Source: Deltaproteobacteria bacterium
Lineage (GTDB): Bacteria; Myxococcota; Kuafuiibacteriia; Kuafuiibacteriales; Kuafuiibacteriaceae
Direction: 5' to 3'
Length of the DNA stretch: 64,000 nt
Assembly: GCA_016703535.1 (NCBI GenBank)
Contig: JADJBV010000001.1
Span: 2,170,001 to 2,234,000 of the forward strand
Shown one piece after another: positions 1 to 8,016 of the stretch; the stretch's first letter is position 1; each line of letters opens with the position of its first letter. Below the pieces are notes generated by a model. The model saw nothing but the letters and a program-made list of their open reading frames with translations. It was not told the DNA's origin and ran no database searches. A program made the translations under genes and the position numbers.

Positions 1-869
1 TTGTAGAGCTTTTCGTCGGCGGCCTTGATGAAGGAGTTGGGGTCTCGGTGCGGGCCCATCTCGGCGATGCCGATCGAGACCGACACCGCGATCTTTCGAT
101 CCTCGTAGACGAAGGGGGTCTGCTCGACCATCCGGCGGATCTTCTCGGCGAAGATCCGGGCCCGTTCGCTGGTGGTTTCAGGCATCAACACCGCAAACTC
201 TTCACCGCCGTAGCGGGCAAAGGCCTCTTCCTTGCGGATGTGTTTGCCGACGATCTCCGCCAAACGCTTGAGCACGAAGTCGCCCGCCAGGTGGCCGTGG
301 ACGTCGTTGACCTGCTTGAAGTGATCGATGTCGAAGAGCAACAACGACAAGGGACGATCGTAGCGGGCACAACGCGCCATTTCGCGGTCGATGAACTCCA
401 GGAAATACCGCTTGTTGTGGACCTGCGTAAGGCCGTCCACGATCGTCATCCGGTAAATTTCTTCGTGGAAGAGCGCCTCGATGTTGCCGCCCTGCAGGAA
501 CTTCAGGATGGCGCCGCCGATCTTGATCAGGTCACCGTTCCGGAGCCGTTCGTACTTGACCTCCACGTCGTTGACGTAGGTGCCGTTGGTCGACTTCAGG
601 TCTTCGACGTAGAAGCCGTCCTTCTTGTTGAGGACCCGGGCGTGCCGTCTTGAAACGTTGTCCATGTCGAGGATCAACGTGCTGTCACCGCCGCGACCGA
701 TCACCGTCTCTTCGGCGGCAAGTGAGTACTGTTTGCCCAACTCCCGACCGTAGATCGTCACCAGACAGGACTCGGTCGAGATGGCCTTGTCGATGATCCG
801 GGAGACGGAAGAGACCCGGGTCTCCTCGTCCTGCCCCGCCACCTCGGCGAACTCCATCACGCTGCCCAT
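1..869 (-). CDS. FHA-GGDEF diguanylate cyclase (3' end outside window)
   Basis: Translation of the minus strand from the ATG at 869 gives an open frame to the window edge, so the C-terminus is missing. An FHA domain lies at about residues 35-110 (VIGRGGDSTLILDMDNVSRR, a typical phosphothreonine-binding face, then STNGTYVND). A GGDEF domain follows, with DIDHFKQVNDVHGH and an active-site GGEEF. The residues five before GGEEF read RKEE, not RxxD, so the allosteric I-site looks absent. By family it should make cyclic-di-GMP in the cytoplasm, gated by binding a phosphoprotein. It lies 63 bp downstream of a PP2C phosphatase gene on the same strand, so phosphothreonine signalling may link the two. 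The C-terminal part of the GGDEF domain cannot be judged. Confidence 0.93.
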   Translation of the reverse strand, partial: MGSVMEFAEVAGQDEETRVSSVSRIIDKAISTESCLVTIYGRELGKQYSLAAEETVIGRGGDSTLILDMDNVSRRHARVLNKKDGFYVEDLKSTNGTYVNDVEVKYERLRNGDLIKIGGAILKFLQGGNIEALFHEEIYRMTIVDGLTQVHNKRYFLEFIDREMARCARYDRPLSLLLFDIDHFKQVNDVHGHLAGDFVLKRLAEIVGKHIRKEEAFARYGGEEFAVLMPETTSERARIFAEKIRRMVEQTPFVYEDRKIAVSVSIGIAEMGPHRDPNSFIKAADEKLY

Positions 870-932
870 CTTACGTCCTTGGCCAAGAATCGCGAGTTGG
901 GTTGGCTCCCCACTCCAGGCACCGAGGTAGGT

Positions 933-2288
933 CTACGGTGTCGGTTCGCCCGAAGGGTCGGACAGATCCCCACCTTGGGTGTCTTCGTGGATCTCGCCGC
1001 TGCCCAAGCGGCTGACCTCCCGCTGCATGGCCTCGAGCTCGCCAAAAGGTTGGGCACCGGCGGCCTCGGTCCGGGCGTCGGAGAGGGCGTCGTTGGTGGC
1101 CCGGAGGCGCTGGGACAGGCCCTGCACAAAACTCCAGAGCAGCTTGGAGGACAGGACCGGTTCGGTTCGCACCAGGCCGAAGAAGGACTTCCGGGACAGG
1201 GACATCAACCGAGTTTCGCCCCGGGCTCGCACCGAGGCCGACCGCGGTGAACGATCCACCAGCGCCATCTCGCCAAAGTGTACCCCGGGCCCAAGCACCG
1301 TGAGGGGCCGACCACCCTTGGTCACTTCGACTTCGCCGGAGAGGATGATGTAGAACTCCTCTCCCTCCGATCCCTCTTCGATGACCACCTCTCCCGAGGT
1401 GCAGGTCTTCTGCTGGGTCTGGTTGAGCACCTTGACCAGCTCTTTGTAGTTGAGGTGGCGAAAGAGCGGGATCCGCCGGAGCACGTCGATCTTCTCGATG
1501 ACGTCGACGGCCGAGGGATCATCGGCGTCGCCCGGCACCCGCAAGACCACGGTGGTGATGTTGTCTTTTCCGCCCCGGGCGTTGGCCAAGCCGATCAGGC
1601 GGCGCGGCACCTCTTCCCCGTCTTCGGCGAACAGGATCTGGGCGAGCTCGGCCTCACTCTCGATGTAGCCGTGCATGCCGTCGGAGCAGGCCAGGTACGT
1701 ATCGCCGGGCAAGATGTCGAACACCAGGGTGTCGACCTGCACGGTTTCGGTGATGCCAACCGCCCGAGTGATCACGTTGGAGAACGGCGAACGCTTCGCC
1801 TCCTCGACGGTGATCGCGCCCTTCTTGATCTGCTCCCACAGGTACGAGTGATCTTCGGAGAGCTGGTGGATCTGGTTGGCCCGGGCCAAGTAAATGCGCG
1901 AGTCGCCGACGTGGGCCATGAAGGCCTTGTTGCCGACCAAGAGCACCATCGACAGGGTGGTGCCCATGCCGTGGCGCTTCTTGTCGCGCTGCGCCATGTG
2001 ATAAATGTTCGAGCTGGCGACGTTGATGGCCAGCTCCACCTCCCGGAGGATCCGGGCCCGCTTTTCGGGGGTGGGGTTGGCCGAAAAGTCGTCGAGCAGG
2101 GGCTTCTTCTTGACCAGCTGCTCCTGGACACAACGCAGGCCGTAAGCGGACGCGACCTCACCCGCTGCGTGGCCGCCCATCCCGTCGGCGACCGCGTAGA
2201 GGCCCAGTTGATCGTCGATCAACCACCCGTCCTCATTGTGCTTTCGGGCCCGACCGACGTCGGTCAACGCCCAGGAGTCGACACGCAT
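933..2288 (-). CDS. PP2C-type protein phosphatase fused to a cyclic nucleotide-binding domain
   Basis: The 451-residue protein starts at the ATG at 2288. An in-frame upstream extension to 2342 is less likely because it would cover the promoter-like boxes. Residues 1-255 are a PPM/PP2C Ser/Thr phosphatase with the metal-binding motifs RKHNEDG, ADGMGGHAAGE, ACSDGMHGY and GKDNITT. Residues about 280-400 form a cyclic nucleotide-binding beta-roll whose phosphate-binding cassette is FGEMALVDRSPRSASV. This suggests a cytoplasmic phosphatase controlled by cAMP or cGMP. The short C-terminal tail is unconserved. It precedes the FHA-GGDEF gene, so the pair could remove and read the same phosphothreonine marks. 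Domain calls are firm; the ligand and target are inferred. Confidence 0.93.
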   Translation of the reverse strand: MRVDSWALTDVGRARKHNEDGWLIDDQLGLYAVADGMGGHAAGEVASAYGLRCVQEQLVKKKPLLDDFSANPTPEKRARILREVELAINVASSNIYHMAQRDKKRHGMGTTLSMVLLVGNKAFMAHVGDSRIYLARANQIHQLSEDHSYLWEQIKKGAITVEEAKRSPFSNVITRAVGITETVQVDTLVFDILPGDTYLACSDGMHGYIESEAELAQILFAEDGEEVPRRLIGLANARGGKDNITTVVLRVPGDADDPSAVDVIEKIDVLRRIPLFRHLNYKELVKVLNQTQQKTCTSGEVVIEEGSEGEEFYIILSGEVEVTKGGRPLTVLGPGVHFGEMALVDRSPRSASVRARGETRLMSLSRKSFFGLVRTEPVLSSKLLWSFVQGLSQRLRATNDALSDARTEAAGAQPFGELEAMQREVSRLGSGEIHEDTQGGDLSDPSGEPTP

Positions 2289-2304
2289 GCGGCCTCGGAC
2301 CGGG

Positions 2305-2333
2305 ACGCTAACAGTGCCTGAGGGGCCCGTCAA
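2305..2333 (-). promoter_or_regulatory. Candidate promoter of the PP2C-CNB gene
   Basis: On the minus strand TTGACG (2333-2328) is followed after exactly 17 bp by TAGCGT (2310-2305). The predicted transcription start would fall about 9 nt before the ATG at 2288. The -10 box matches TATAAT at only three positions. Confidence 0.4.
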
Positions 2334-2377
2334 ATCCGTCACTTATCCTGGGGGCTCCGGGAACAAATGGGCCGGGA

Positions 2378-3304
2378 TCACGCGAAGTCTTCGGGGAGGT
2401 CCTCGAAGTGGGTCATGGCCCGGAAGAGCTTGAAGCGCCGGTTCAGCTCGGGACCGGTCACGGTCTTGAGCCGATCCACCGAAAAGGCCTCGACGGTGAA
2501 GGAGCCGAGGACACAACCCATGATCATCGCCTGTCGGAAGTGGGCGGCGTCGGTGCCCCCGGTCCGGGCCAGGTAACCCATCATGCCGCCCGCGAACGTG
2601 TCGCCGGCGCCGGTGGGATCGAAGACCTGCTCGAGCGGATAAGCCGGGGCGTGGAAGATGTGGGTCTGGTCGAAGTAGAGGGCGCCGTATTCACCCCGCT
2701 TCACCACCACCACCTTGGGCCCCATGCTGCGGATCGCCCGCGCCGCTTTGGCGACGTTGCTTTCGCCCGAGAGCAACTTGGCCTCGGTTTCGTTGAGGGT
2801 CAGGCAGTCGATCCGCTTGAGGACCTCGAGGAGGGCGGCCCGCTCGTGGTTGATCCAGAGGTTCATGGTGTCGAGGCCAACCAACTTGGGCGACCGCACC
2901 TGCTCGAGCACCTCCAGCTGCAGCTTGGGGTGGATGTTGGCCAAAAACACGTAGGGCGTGTCCCGGAAGTGTTCGGGCAGCCGCGGCTTGAAGTCGGCGA
3001 AGACGTTGAGTTGGGTGTCGAGGGTGATCGCCTCGTTGAGGTTTTCGCCGTATTTGCCGGCCCAGCGGAAGGTCTTGCCCCCGGGCACCCGCTCCAGCCC
3101 CTGAAGGTCGATGCGCCGCTCCTTCAACATCTGTACGTGTTCTTCCGGGAAGTCTTGGCCGATGACCGCCACCAGACGGACCGGGCTGAGCAGGGAGGCG
3201 CTCATCGAAAAGAAGGTGGCGCTCCCGCCCAAGGCCTCGGGGCGTTTTCCGAAGGGCGTCTCTACCGAATCGATGGCCATCGAGCCGACAACGAGCAAGG
3301 ACAT
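2378..3304 (-). CDS. PfkB-family carbohydrate/nucleoside kinase
   Basis: 308 residues with the ribokinase fold: a GGSATFFSMSASLL substrate loop near residue 26, and the PfkB signature DPTGAGDTFAGG at 229-240 with D235 as the catalytic base and the anion hole just before it. The start is clear: AGGAGA lies 5 nt upstream of the ATG. It begins 9 bp after the mtnP stop, so the two form an operon. The next gene, MTA phosphorylase, releases adenine and a phosphopentose, so a sugar or nucleoside in purine/methionine salvage is a reasonable substrate guess. PfkB sequence alone does not settle substrate. Confidence 0.9.
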   Translation of the reverse strand: MSLLVVGSMAIDSVETPFGKRPEALGGSATFFSMSASLLSPVRLVAVIGQDFPEEHVQMLKERRIDLQGLERVPGGKTFRWAGKYGENLNEAITLDTQLNVFADFKPRLPEHFRDTPYVFLANIHPKLQLEVLEQVRSPKLVGLDTMNLWINHERAALLEVLKRIDCLTLNETEAKLLSGESNVAKAARAIRSMGPKVVVVKRGEYGALYFDQTHIFHAPAYPLEQVFDPTGAGDTFAGGMMGYLARTGGTDAAHFRQAMIMGCVLGSFTVEAFSVDRLKTVTGPELNRRFKLFRAMTHFEDLPEDFA

Positions 3305-3313
3305 GGTTCTCTC

Positions 3314-4180
3314 CTAGACGGGCATGAAGTGGCGCAGGATCGGCTGGAGGCGTTGTTTGGTCGCCTCCGGGATCTTGGCCGGATCGGACATGAGGCTGGT
3401 GCGGGCGGCGGTGGCGCAGAGGCCACAGCTCCGCTCGGCGGGCGCGTTCTGGACGAAGCCGTCGATCAAGCGTTGGGCTCGCTCGACGTTGGCCTTGAGG
3501 GTCCGCAACACCGCCTCGACGGTCACCGACTCTTCGGACTCGTGCCAGCAGTCGTAGTCGGTGGCCAAGGCGATGGTCGCGTAGCAAATTTCGGCTTCGC
3601 GGGCGAGTTTGGCCTCGGGCATGTTGGTCATGCCGATCACGTCCACGCCCCAGCTCCGATAAAGCAGCGACTCGGCCTTGGTCGAAAATTGGGGGCCGTC
3701 GATGCAGATGTACGTGCCCTGGGCGTGGACCGGGGTGTCCACCGCCGTTCGGGCCGCATAAAGGGCGGAGCGCACCGCGGGGCAAATCGGCTCGGCGAAG
3801 GGGACGTGGACCACGATGCCGTCGCCGTAGAAGGTCTGGACCCGGCGCCGGGTCCGATCGATGAACTGGTCGGCCAACACCAGGTGGCCAGGGGCGATCG
3901 ACTCTTTCATGGAGCCGACCGCGGACACCGAGATCAAGCGCTCGACCCCCAGGTGCTTGAAGCCCCAAAGGTTCGCCCGGAAGTTGATCTCGTGGGGGAG
4001 GATCCGGTGTCCCACCCCGTGGCGCGGCAAAAACACCATGCGGCGGCCGTGCAGGCGGCCGGTGATGAAGGCGTCGGAGGGGTCACCAAAGGGGGTCGTC
4101 ACCCTCACCTCTCGAACCTCGGTCAACCCCGGCATTGCGTAGAGGCCACTGCCCCCGATCACCCCGATCGCGGCTTCCAT
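3314..4180 (-). CDS. mtnP: 5'-methylthioadenosine phosphorylase
   Basis: 288 residues of the PNP/MTAP family, which splits 5'-methylthioadenosine with phosphate to adenine and 5-methylthioribose-1-phosphate in polyamine/methionine salvage. Visible family features are GVIGGSGLY near the N-terminus (phosphate site), FLPRHGVGHRILPHEINFRAN, SVSAVGSMKE, the FSTKAES stretch, and GMTNMPEAKLAREAEICY, the purine/ribose pocket. The length matches MTAP (about 290). The start is the ATG at 4180; a longer open frame to 4813 overlaps divergent genes and has no family similarity. Upstream on the minus strand TTGACC at 4218-4213 is a possible -35 box. PfkB follows in the same operon. Confidence 0.94.
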   Translation of the reverse strand: MEAAIGVIGGSGLYAMPGLTEVREVRVTTPFGDPSDAFITGRLHGRRMVFLPRHGVGHRILPHEINFRANLWGFKHLGVERLISVSAVGSMKESIAPGHLVLADQFIDRTRRRVQTFYGDGIVVHVPFAEPICPAVRSALYAARTAVDTPVHAQGTYICIDGPQFSTKAESLLYRSWGVDVIGMTNMPEAKLAREAEICYATIALATDYDCWHESEESVTVEAVLRTLKANVERAQRLIDGFVQNAPAERSCGLCATAARTSLMSDPAKIPEATKQRLQPILRHFMPV

Positions 4181-4249
4181 TCGGGCGCGCCGTAACACTC
4201 TGGCTTTCCGGGGGTCAATCGCGAGTCGCGCTTCGTGTACTCTCCGGGG

Positions 4250-4600
4250 GTGCGGTCCTGGACCATCTACATCACTCCTCTCCTCTTCTTGGCGGCCTGT
4301 GGGGAAGATCCGGCGCCGGATCCCTGCGTCGACGCGCCGACCTACACCAACGACATCGCGGGGATCGTCGAGGTGCGCTGCCTGGACTGCCACAGCACCA
4401 GCAAGGTGGGCCCGGCCCGCCAAGGTGCGCCCGAGGGGTTGAACTACAACACCTACGACCTCACCCAGCCCAACTTTTTGGCCTTCTCCAACGCCCTGAC
4501 CAGCGGCCGGATGCCGCCCCCCAGCGGTGGCGTCCCGGGCACCACCCCGTTCGAACGAGATGTCGTCGACGAGTGGCAACGGTGCGGCAACCCACGTTGA
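4250..4600 (+). CDS. Small lipoprotein with a c-type haem motif
   Basis: About 116 residues from the GTG at 4250. The N-terminus is a lipoprotein signal ending in LFLAAC, so the mature protein is probably an envelope-anchored lipoprotein. A single CLDCH motif gives covalent haem attachment, and SGRMPPPSGG further on fits the distal Met ligand of small cytochromes c. It is probably a periplasmic electron carrier or haem-bearing surface lipoprotein. A GTG at 4235 is in frame but would add residues before the signal. TACTCT at 4238-4243 ends 6 nt before GTG 4250, so transcription may begin at the start codon itself. The gene diverges from mtnP. Confidence 0.75.
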   Translation: MRSWTIYITPLLFLAACGEDPAPDPCVDAPTYTNDIAGIVEVRCLDCHSTSKVGPARQGAPEGLNYNTYDLTQPNFLAFSNALTSGRMPPPSGGVPGTTPFERDVVDEWQRCGNPR

Positions 4601-4670
4601 TCGTCCAATTCTGAGGCCCACCGAAGTGTGGTCCTCAACCTGGGACCGGCCCACCCGATGAACCCTAAGG

Positions 4671-5096
4671 GTGGGGATCGATCGAAAGAAACTGAAGGTG
4701 CTCTGCATCGACGACGCCGGTCTGATCCGCTCCACGGTCAAGCAGACCCTCCTCCGCTTGGGGCTAGGCAAGGTCGACGACGCCAGCTCCGCCGAAGGGG
4801 GCCTGCGCTTCATGGAGCGGGAGAACTACGACCTGTTGTTGTGTGACTGGGTCATGCCCGGCATGACGGGGATCGAGCTGCTGCGCCACCTACGGGAGAA
4901 CAAGATCGCCCCCGAGATGAAGTTCGTGATGGTGACCGCCCTCTCCCAAGAGGCCCAGGTCCGAGAGGCGATCGAGCTCGGCGTCGCCGGCTACATCATC
5001 AAGCCCTTTACGCCGTTGGCCTTGGCCGGCCAGGTCGAACAGATCCTGGGGCTGCCTCCGAGCCAAAGAGACCCGCTGCGGATGCGACAGACCTAA
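4671..5096 (+). CDS. Single-domain response regulator (CheY-like)
   Basis: 141 residues, essentially one receiver domain. Acidic residues D14/D15, phospho-acceptor D59 (CDWVMPGMTG), T89 and K111 (IIKPF) are all present, so phosphorylation should work. There is no output domain, so it acts by protein-protein contact, as CheY-type or phosphorelay regulators do. The start is the GTG at 4671, with a TAAGG stretch just upstream. No histidine kinase gene is adjacent and its partner is unknown. It converges with rlmN, ending 10 bp from that gene's stop. Confidence 0.92.
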   Translation: MGIDRKKLKVLCIDDAGLIRSTVKQTLLRLGLGKVDDASSAEGGLRFMERENYDLLLCDWVMPGMTGIELLRHLRENKIAPEMKFVMVTALSQEAQVREAIELGVAGYIIKPFTPLALAGQVEQILGLPPSQRDPLRMRQT

Positions 5097-5106
5097 GGAA
5101 CGTGCC

Positions 5107-6432
5107 CTAAGGCAAGACGTTCAACATTCGGCGAGGGGCGTCGACCTCGGCGCCCAGCTGGCCACAGGCCGCGCTGATCTCGTCGCCTCGAGCCGTGCGC
5201 ACCAACACCGTGAACCCGGCCTCACCGACGATCGACTGAAAGCGCGCGACCCGCTCCCGACTCGGCCGCTTGAAGGTGCTGTAGGGGTGTTCGTTGAAGG
5301 GGATCAGGTTGACCTTGCAGCGGAAAGGCCGCAGCAGCCGCACCAATCGGCGGGCGTCTTCATCGCTGTCATTGGTGTCCGCCAACAAGACGTACTCGAA
5401 GGTGATCCGGCGCCGCTGCGCCAGCGGGAACTCCTGGCACGCCTGGAGCAGCGCCTTGATGTTCCACTTCTTGTTGATCGGCATGATCCGATCTCGGACC
5501 TCGTCGGTCGTCGCGTTGAGCGAAACCGCCAGGTTGACCGGGACATCTTGGCCGAGGCGCGGGATCCGCGGCGCCAGGCCGGCGGTGCTGACCGTGATCC
5601 GGCGGGGTGAGATGTGATGAGAGAGCGGATGGCCCATGATGTGGAGGGCCGTGATCACCGCGTTGTAGTTTTGGAGAGGTTCGCCCATCCCCATCATCAC
5701 GACGTTGCCAATCAACTGGGGCGCCATCGGAGCCCGGGTCATCGGGGCCCGGTCCGGCAAAGCCGGACCTCCCGTCTCCGCTCGCCCGGGGCTCGCTGCG
5801 CGCTCCGCTTGCGAGGTCATCGGGGCCCGGTCCGGCAAAGCCGGCCCTCCTGACTTCGCTCGCCCGGGGCTCGCTGCGCGCTCGGCTTGCGAGTCGGGCA
5901 AAGGTGGGTCGTCTTCGTGTTCGTCGGCGAAGTCCGGGGTCGCGGGTCGACCGGCGCTTTTGTGGGGGTGGAGGATCAGGTCCTCTTTGACCCGGGTGAT
6001 CTGCTCGACGATCTCGCCGGCGCCCAGGTTGCGGAGCAGGCCCAAGGACGCGGTCAGGCAGAACTTGCAGTCGATGGCGCAGCCCACCTGGGAAGAGATG
6101 CAGAGGGTGTTGCGACCTTCAGCCGAGGCGTCCGGGATGAACACCGCCTCACAGACGTCGCCGTGGGCCGTGCGCAGGGCGTATTTACGGGTGCCATCGG
6201 CGGCCCGCTCGACCTTGGTGATCTCCATCGGCGCGCAGGTGGCGTGGGCCTCCAGCGTCTCCCGAAGTGTCTTCGAGAGATCCGTCATCTCCTCGAAGCG
6301 CCGCGCGCCCCGTTGGTGCAGCCAACGAAAGACCTGCTGGGCCCGATAGGCCGGCTGGCCGAGCTCGCGCAGGAACGCCTCGAGCTCGGCCAAGGAGAGC
6401 TGCCGCAGATCGGTCTGGGCTGCTTCAGTCAC
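5107..6432 (-). CDS. rlmN: 23S rRNA (adenine2503-C2)-methyltransferase RlmN with an in-frame repeat insertion
   Basis: A radical-SAM methyltransferase that methylates C2 of A2503 in 23S rRNA, and in other bacteria A37 of some tRNAs. The radical-SAM cysteines C118, C122 and C125 (CAIDCKFC) are present, as are GEPLQNYNAV, the SAM-binding SVSTAG-like strand and the C-terminal catalytic Cys in ISAACGQLG. At 441 residues it is well above the usual 350-380. The excess lies between residues about 155 and 237, just before the MGMGEPL strand. It contains two 26-residue near-identical repeats (181-206 and 207-232, each carrying AERAASPGRA and GGPALPDRAPMT) encoded by palindromic repeat DNA also found between genes. 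The frame is kept and all catalytic residues remain, so the enzyme is probably active. Confidence 0.95.
   Translation of the reverse strand: MTEAAQTDLRQLSLAELEAFLRELGQPAYRAQQVFRWLHQRGARRFEEMTDLSKTLRETLEAHATCAPMEITKVERAADGTRKYALRTAHGDVCEAVFIPDASAEGRNTLCISSQVGCAIDCKFCLTASLGLLRNLGAGEIVEQITRVKEDLILHPHKSAGRPATPDFADEHEDDPPLPDSQAERAASPGRAKSGGPALPDRAPMTSQAERAASPGRAETGGPALPDRAPMTRAPMAPQLIGNVVMMGMGEPLQNYNAVITALHIMGHPLSHHISPRRITVSTAGLAPRIPRLGQDVPVNLAVSLNATTDEVRDRIMPINKKWNIKALLQACQEFPLAQRRRITFEYVLLADTNDSDEDARRLVRLLRPFRCKVNLIPFNEHPYSTFKRPSRERVARFQSIVGEAGFTVLVRTARGDEISAACGQLGAEVDAPRRMLNVLP
5744..5899. repeat. Two tandem 78-bp palindromic repeat units inside rlmN
   Basis: Copy A (5744-5821) and copy B (5822-5899) differ at only a few bases in their shared core. 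Each starts GGGGCCCGGT, contains the hairpin CCGGC-AAA-GCCGG, then GGGGCTCGCTGCGCGC and a final GGCTTGC-like end. The period of 78 bp is exactly 26 codons, so the rlmN frame is preserved. The same element occurs between genes at 16310-16381, 16971-17046 and as the 23403-23869 array. Confidence 0.9.
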
Positions 6433-6437
6433 CAGCT

Positions 6438-6860
6438 TCAGCCGTGGATTTCGGAGGCCGCGAAGAAAAACGCGATCTCCTGCTTGGCGGTGTCGGGGCC
6501 GTCCGAGCCGTGGACCGCGTTGTTCTCGATGTTGGCCCCGTAGAGCTTGCGGATGGTGCCATCGGCGGCCTTGGCCGGATCGGTGGCGCCCATGATCTCC
6601 CGGTTCTTCAGGATCGCGTTTTCGCCCTCGAGGACCGAAACCACCACGGGCCCAGTGGTCATGAACTCCACCAGGCTGTTGTAGAAGGGGCGCTCCTTGT
6701 GGACGGCGTAGAAGGCCTTCGCCTGGACCGTGCTCAGGTGCACCATCTTGGTGGCGATGATCTTCAGCCCGCCCAGCTCCAAACGGTGCAAGGCCCCGCC
6801 GATGACGCCCTTCTTCACCGCGTCCGGCTTGATGATGCTCAATGTACGCTCGACTGCCAT
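6438..6860 (-). CDS. ndk: Nucleoside diphosphate kinase
   Basis: 140 residues, the standard length. It transfers the gamma phosphate from ATP to other nucleoside diphosphates through a phosphohistidine. The active site NAVHGSD holds H117, and the ATP-binding residues of the IIKPDAV segment and the R and N residues of the family are in place. It lies 5 bp upstream of rlmN, probably in the same transcript, and follows the 2-oxoacid oxidoreductase gamma subunit gene by about 40 bp. Confidence 0.97.
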   Translation of the reverse strand: MAVERTLSIIKPDAVKKGVIGGALHRLELGGLKIIATKMVHLSTVQAKAFYAVHKERPFYNSLVEFMTTGPVVVSVLEGENAILKNREIMGATDPAKAADGTIRKLYGANIENNAVHGSDGPDTAKQEIAFFFAASEIHG

Positions 6861-6902
6861 GACTACTCGTCCTTTTCCTTCGACTCGCTCAGGTGTTTGC
6901 GC

Positions 6903-7457
6903 TCAGCGCTCTTGCGCCGTCGCTGCTTGGCCCAGGGCATAACCGGCTTGCAACGCCGAGAGGTGCTGCTCTTCGCCACCCCGGGGAACGTGATCTTTGA
7001 CTGCGGCCTCGATGGCCGACTTGGAGACGACCTGGGACCGCTCGACCAGGGCGCCCAACGCTACGACGTGGAGCAGGTTTGGCTTGCCCAACTTTTCTTG
7101 GGCGGTCTTCAGCAACGGCAACACGAAGACCGACCGACCGAGGGGCCCCTTGGGCCGAACTTCCTCGTCGATCAACACCAGGGCGTTGGGGCGCAGGTCC
7201 TTGGAGTAGCGCTCCAGGGCCTCGGCGGTGGTCACCAACAAGACGTCGACCTGGGTGGCCTTCGGGTAGTCGATGTCACCCGCGGAGATGATCACCTCGG
7301 AGCGCGCGACCTGGCTGCGGGCCTCGGGGCCGTAACTTTGGACATGGTGGGCGTTCAGATCATCGTAGATCGCCGCCGCTTCCTGGAGGATCAGGCCGGC
7401 TTCGATCATCCCGTGGGTGCCGGCTCCCGCCAGGCGCACTTCCCTGCGCTCTGCCAC
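6903..7457 (-). CDS. 2-oxoacid:acceptor oxidoreductase gamma subunit (orphan)
   Basis: About 184 residues from the GTG at 7457, which has GGAAGG 9 nt upstream. It matches the gamma (PorC/KorC) subunit family: VRLAGAGTHGMIEAGLILQEAA is the nucleotide-like Gly-rich start, followed by SYGPEARSQVARSEVIIS and PKATQVDVLLVTT. In this family the gamma subunit joins TPP-binding alpha and beta subunits to oxidise pyruvate or 2-oxoglutarate with ferredoxin. No alpha or beta gene is adjacent, so the other subunits must be encoded elsewhere or this subunit has another role. Neighbours are ndk downstream and an RDD protein upstream. Confidence 0.85.
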   Translation of the reverse strand: MAERREVRLAGAGTHGMIEAGLILQEAAAIYDDLNAHHVQSYGPEARSQVARSEVIISAGDIDYPKATQVDVLLVTTAEALERYSKDLRPNALVLIDEEVRPKGPLGRSVFVLPLLKTAQEKLGKPNLLHVVALGALVERSQVVSKSAIEAAVKDHVPRGGEEQHLSALQAGYALGQAATAQER

Positions 7458-7495
7458 GGGCCCTACCTTCCCGGGGTGGCCCCCAATGTCAACCG

Positions 7496-7999
7496 TCAGT
7501 CGCGATCGGCCACCACCACCTTGGTGTCGGCCAGGTGATCGTGAATGCACCGGCGATCCTCGCGGAAGATGAAGAGCACGTCGACGAGGCTCAGGATCGA
7601 GCCGCACCCCCCGACCAACCCCTGCACCATCCCCATCACGAGGACGCGGAGGAGAACCACGTGGACGAAGTCGGCCGCTTGGCCATTGGTGCGGACCACC
7701 TTGATCCGGGTCCAGCGTTTGCCCAGGCTTTGGCCGGTTTGGGTCAACAAGATCCACTGGTAGATCGAGAGCCCCAAGAGGATCAGCACCGACACGCCAA
7801 CCCCCGCCCAGATCCAGTCCTCGTTGGCGACGAAGATCAGGCAGGGCAAAAAACAGAGCGCGCTCAACCCTGTGTCGAAGATCGCCGCGGTCAAGCGCGT
7901 CCCAGGTTCAGCCAAAACCTGCAGGCCCGGCTCCGGCGGATCGAGCTGGGCCGGCTCGGCGGTCCGCGGGGTCTCGAAGGGATTCCGGGGCGGCTCCAC
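7496..7999 (-). CDS. RDD-family membrane protein
   Basis: 167 residues starting with GTG at 7999. A Pro-rich cytoplasmic N-terminus is followed by the RDD domain: GTRLTAAIFDTGLSAL, two hydrophobic segments (about 38-58 and 63-85), QSLGKRWTRIKVVRTNG, a third hydrophobic segment (about 112-135), and the closing RRCIHDHLADTKVV. RDD proteins are poorly understood inner-membrane proteins, some linked to ion transport. The nearest genes do not narrow the role. Confidence 0.85.
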   Translation of the reverse strand: MEPPRNPFETPRTAEPAQLDPPEPGLQVLAEPGTRLTAAIFDTGLSALCFLPCLIFVANEDWIWAGVGVSVLILLGLSIYQWILLTQTGQSLGKRWTRIKVVRTNGQAADFVHVVLLRVLVMGMVQGLVGGCGSILSLVDVLFIFREDRRCIHDHLADTKVVVADRD

Positions 8000-8016
8000 C
8001 TCCGGGATCCTACCGC

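Noticed and set aside
2408..4195. Plus-strand open frame of 595 codons antisense to the PfkB and mtnP genes
   Set aside because: It lies exactly opposite two well-recognised genes and has no family features; high GC leaves the antisense frame open.
7464..7492. Promoter for the orphan gamma subunit based on a perfect TTGACA at 7492-7487 (minus)
   Set aside because: At 16-18 bp spacing no -10-like hexamer is present (AAGGTA at 17), so the -35 match alone is not enough.
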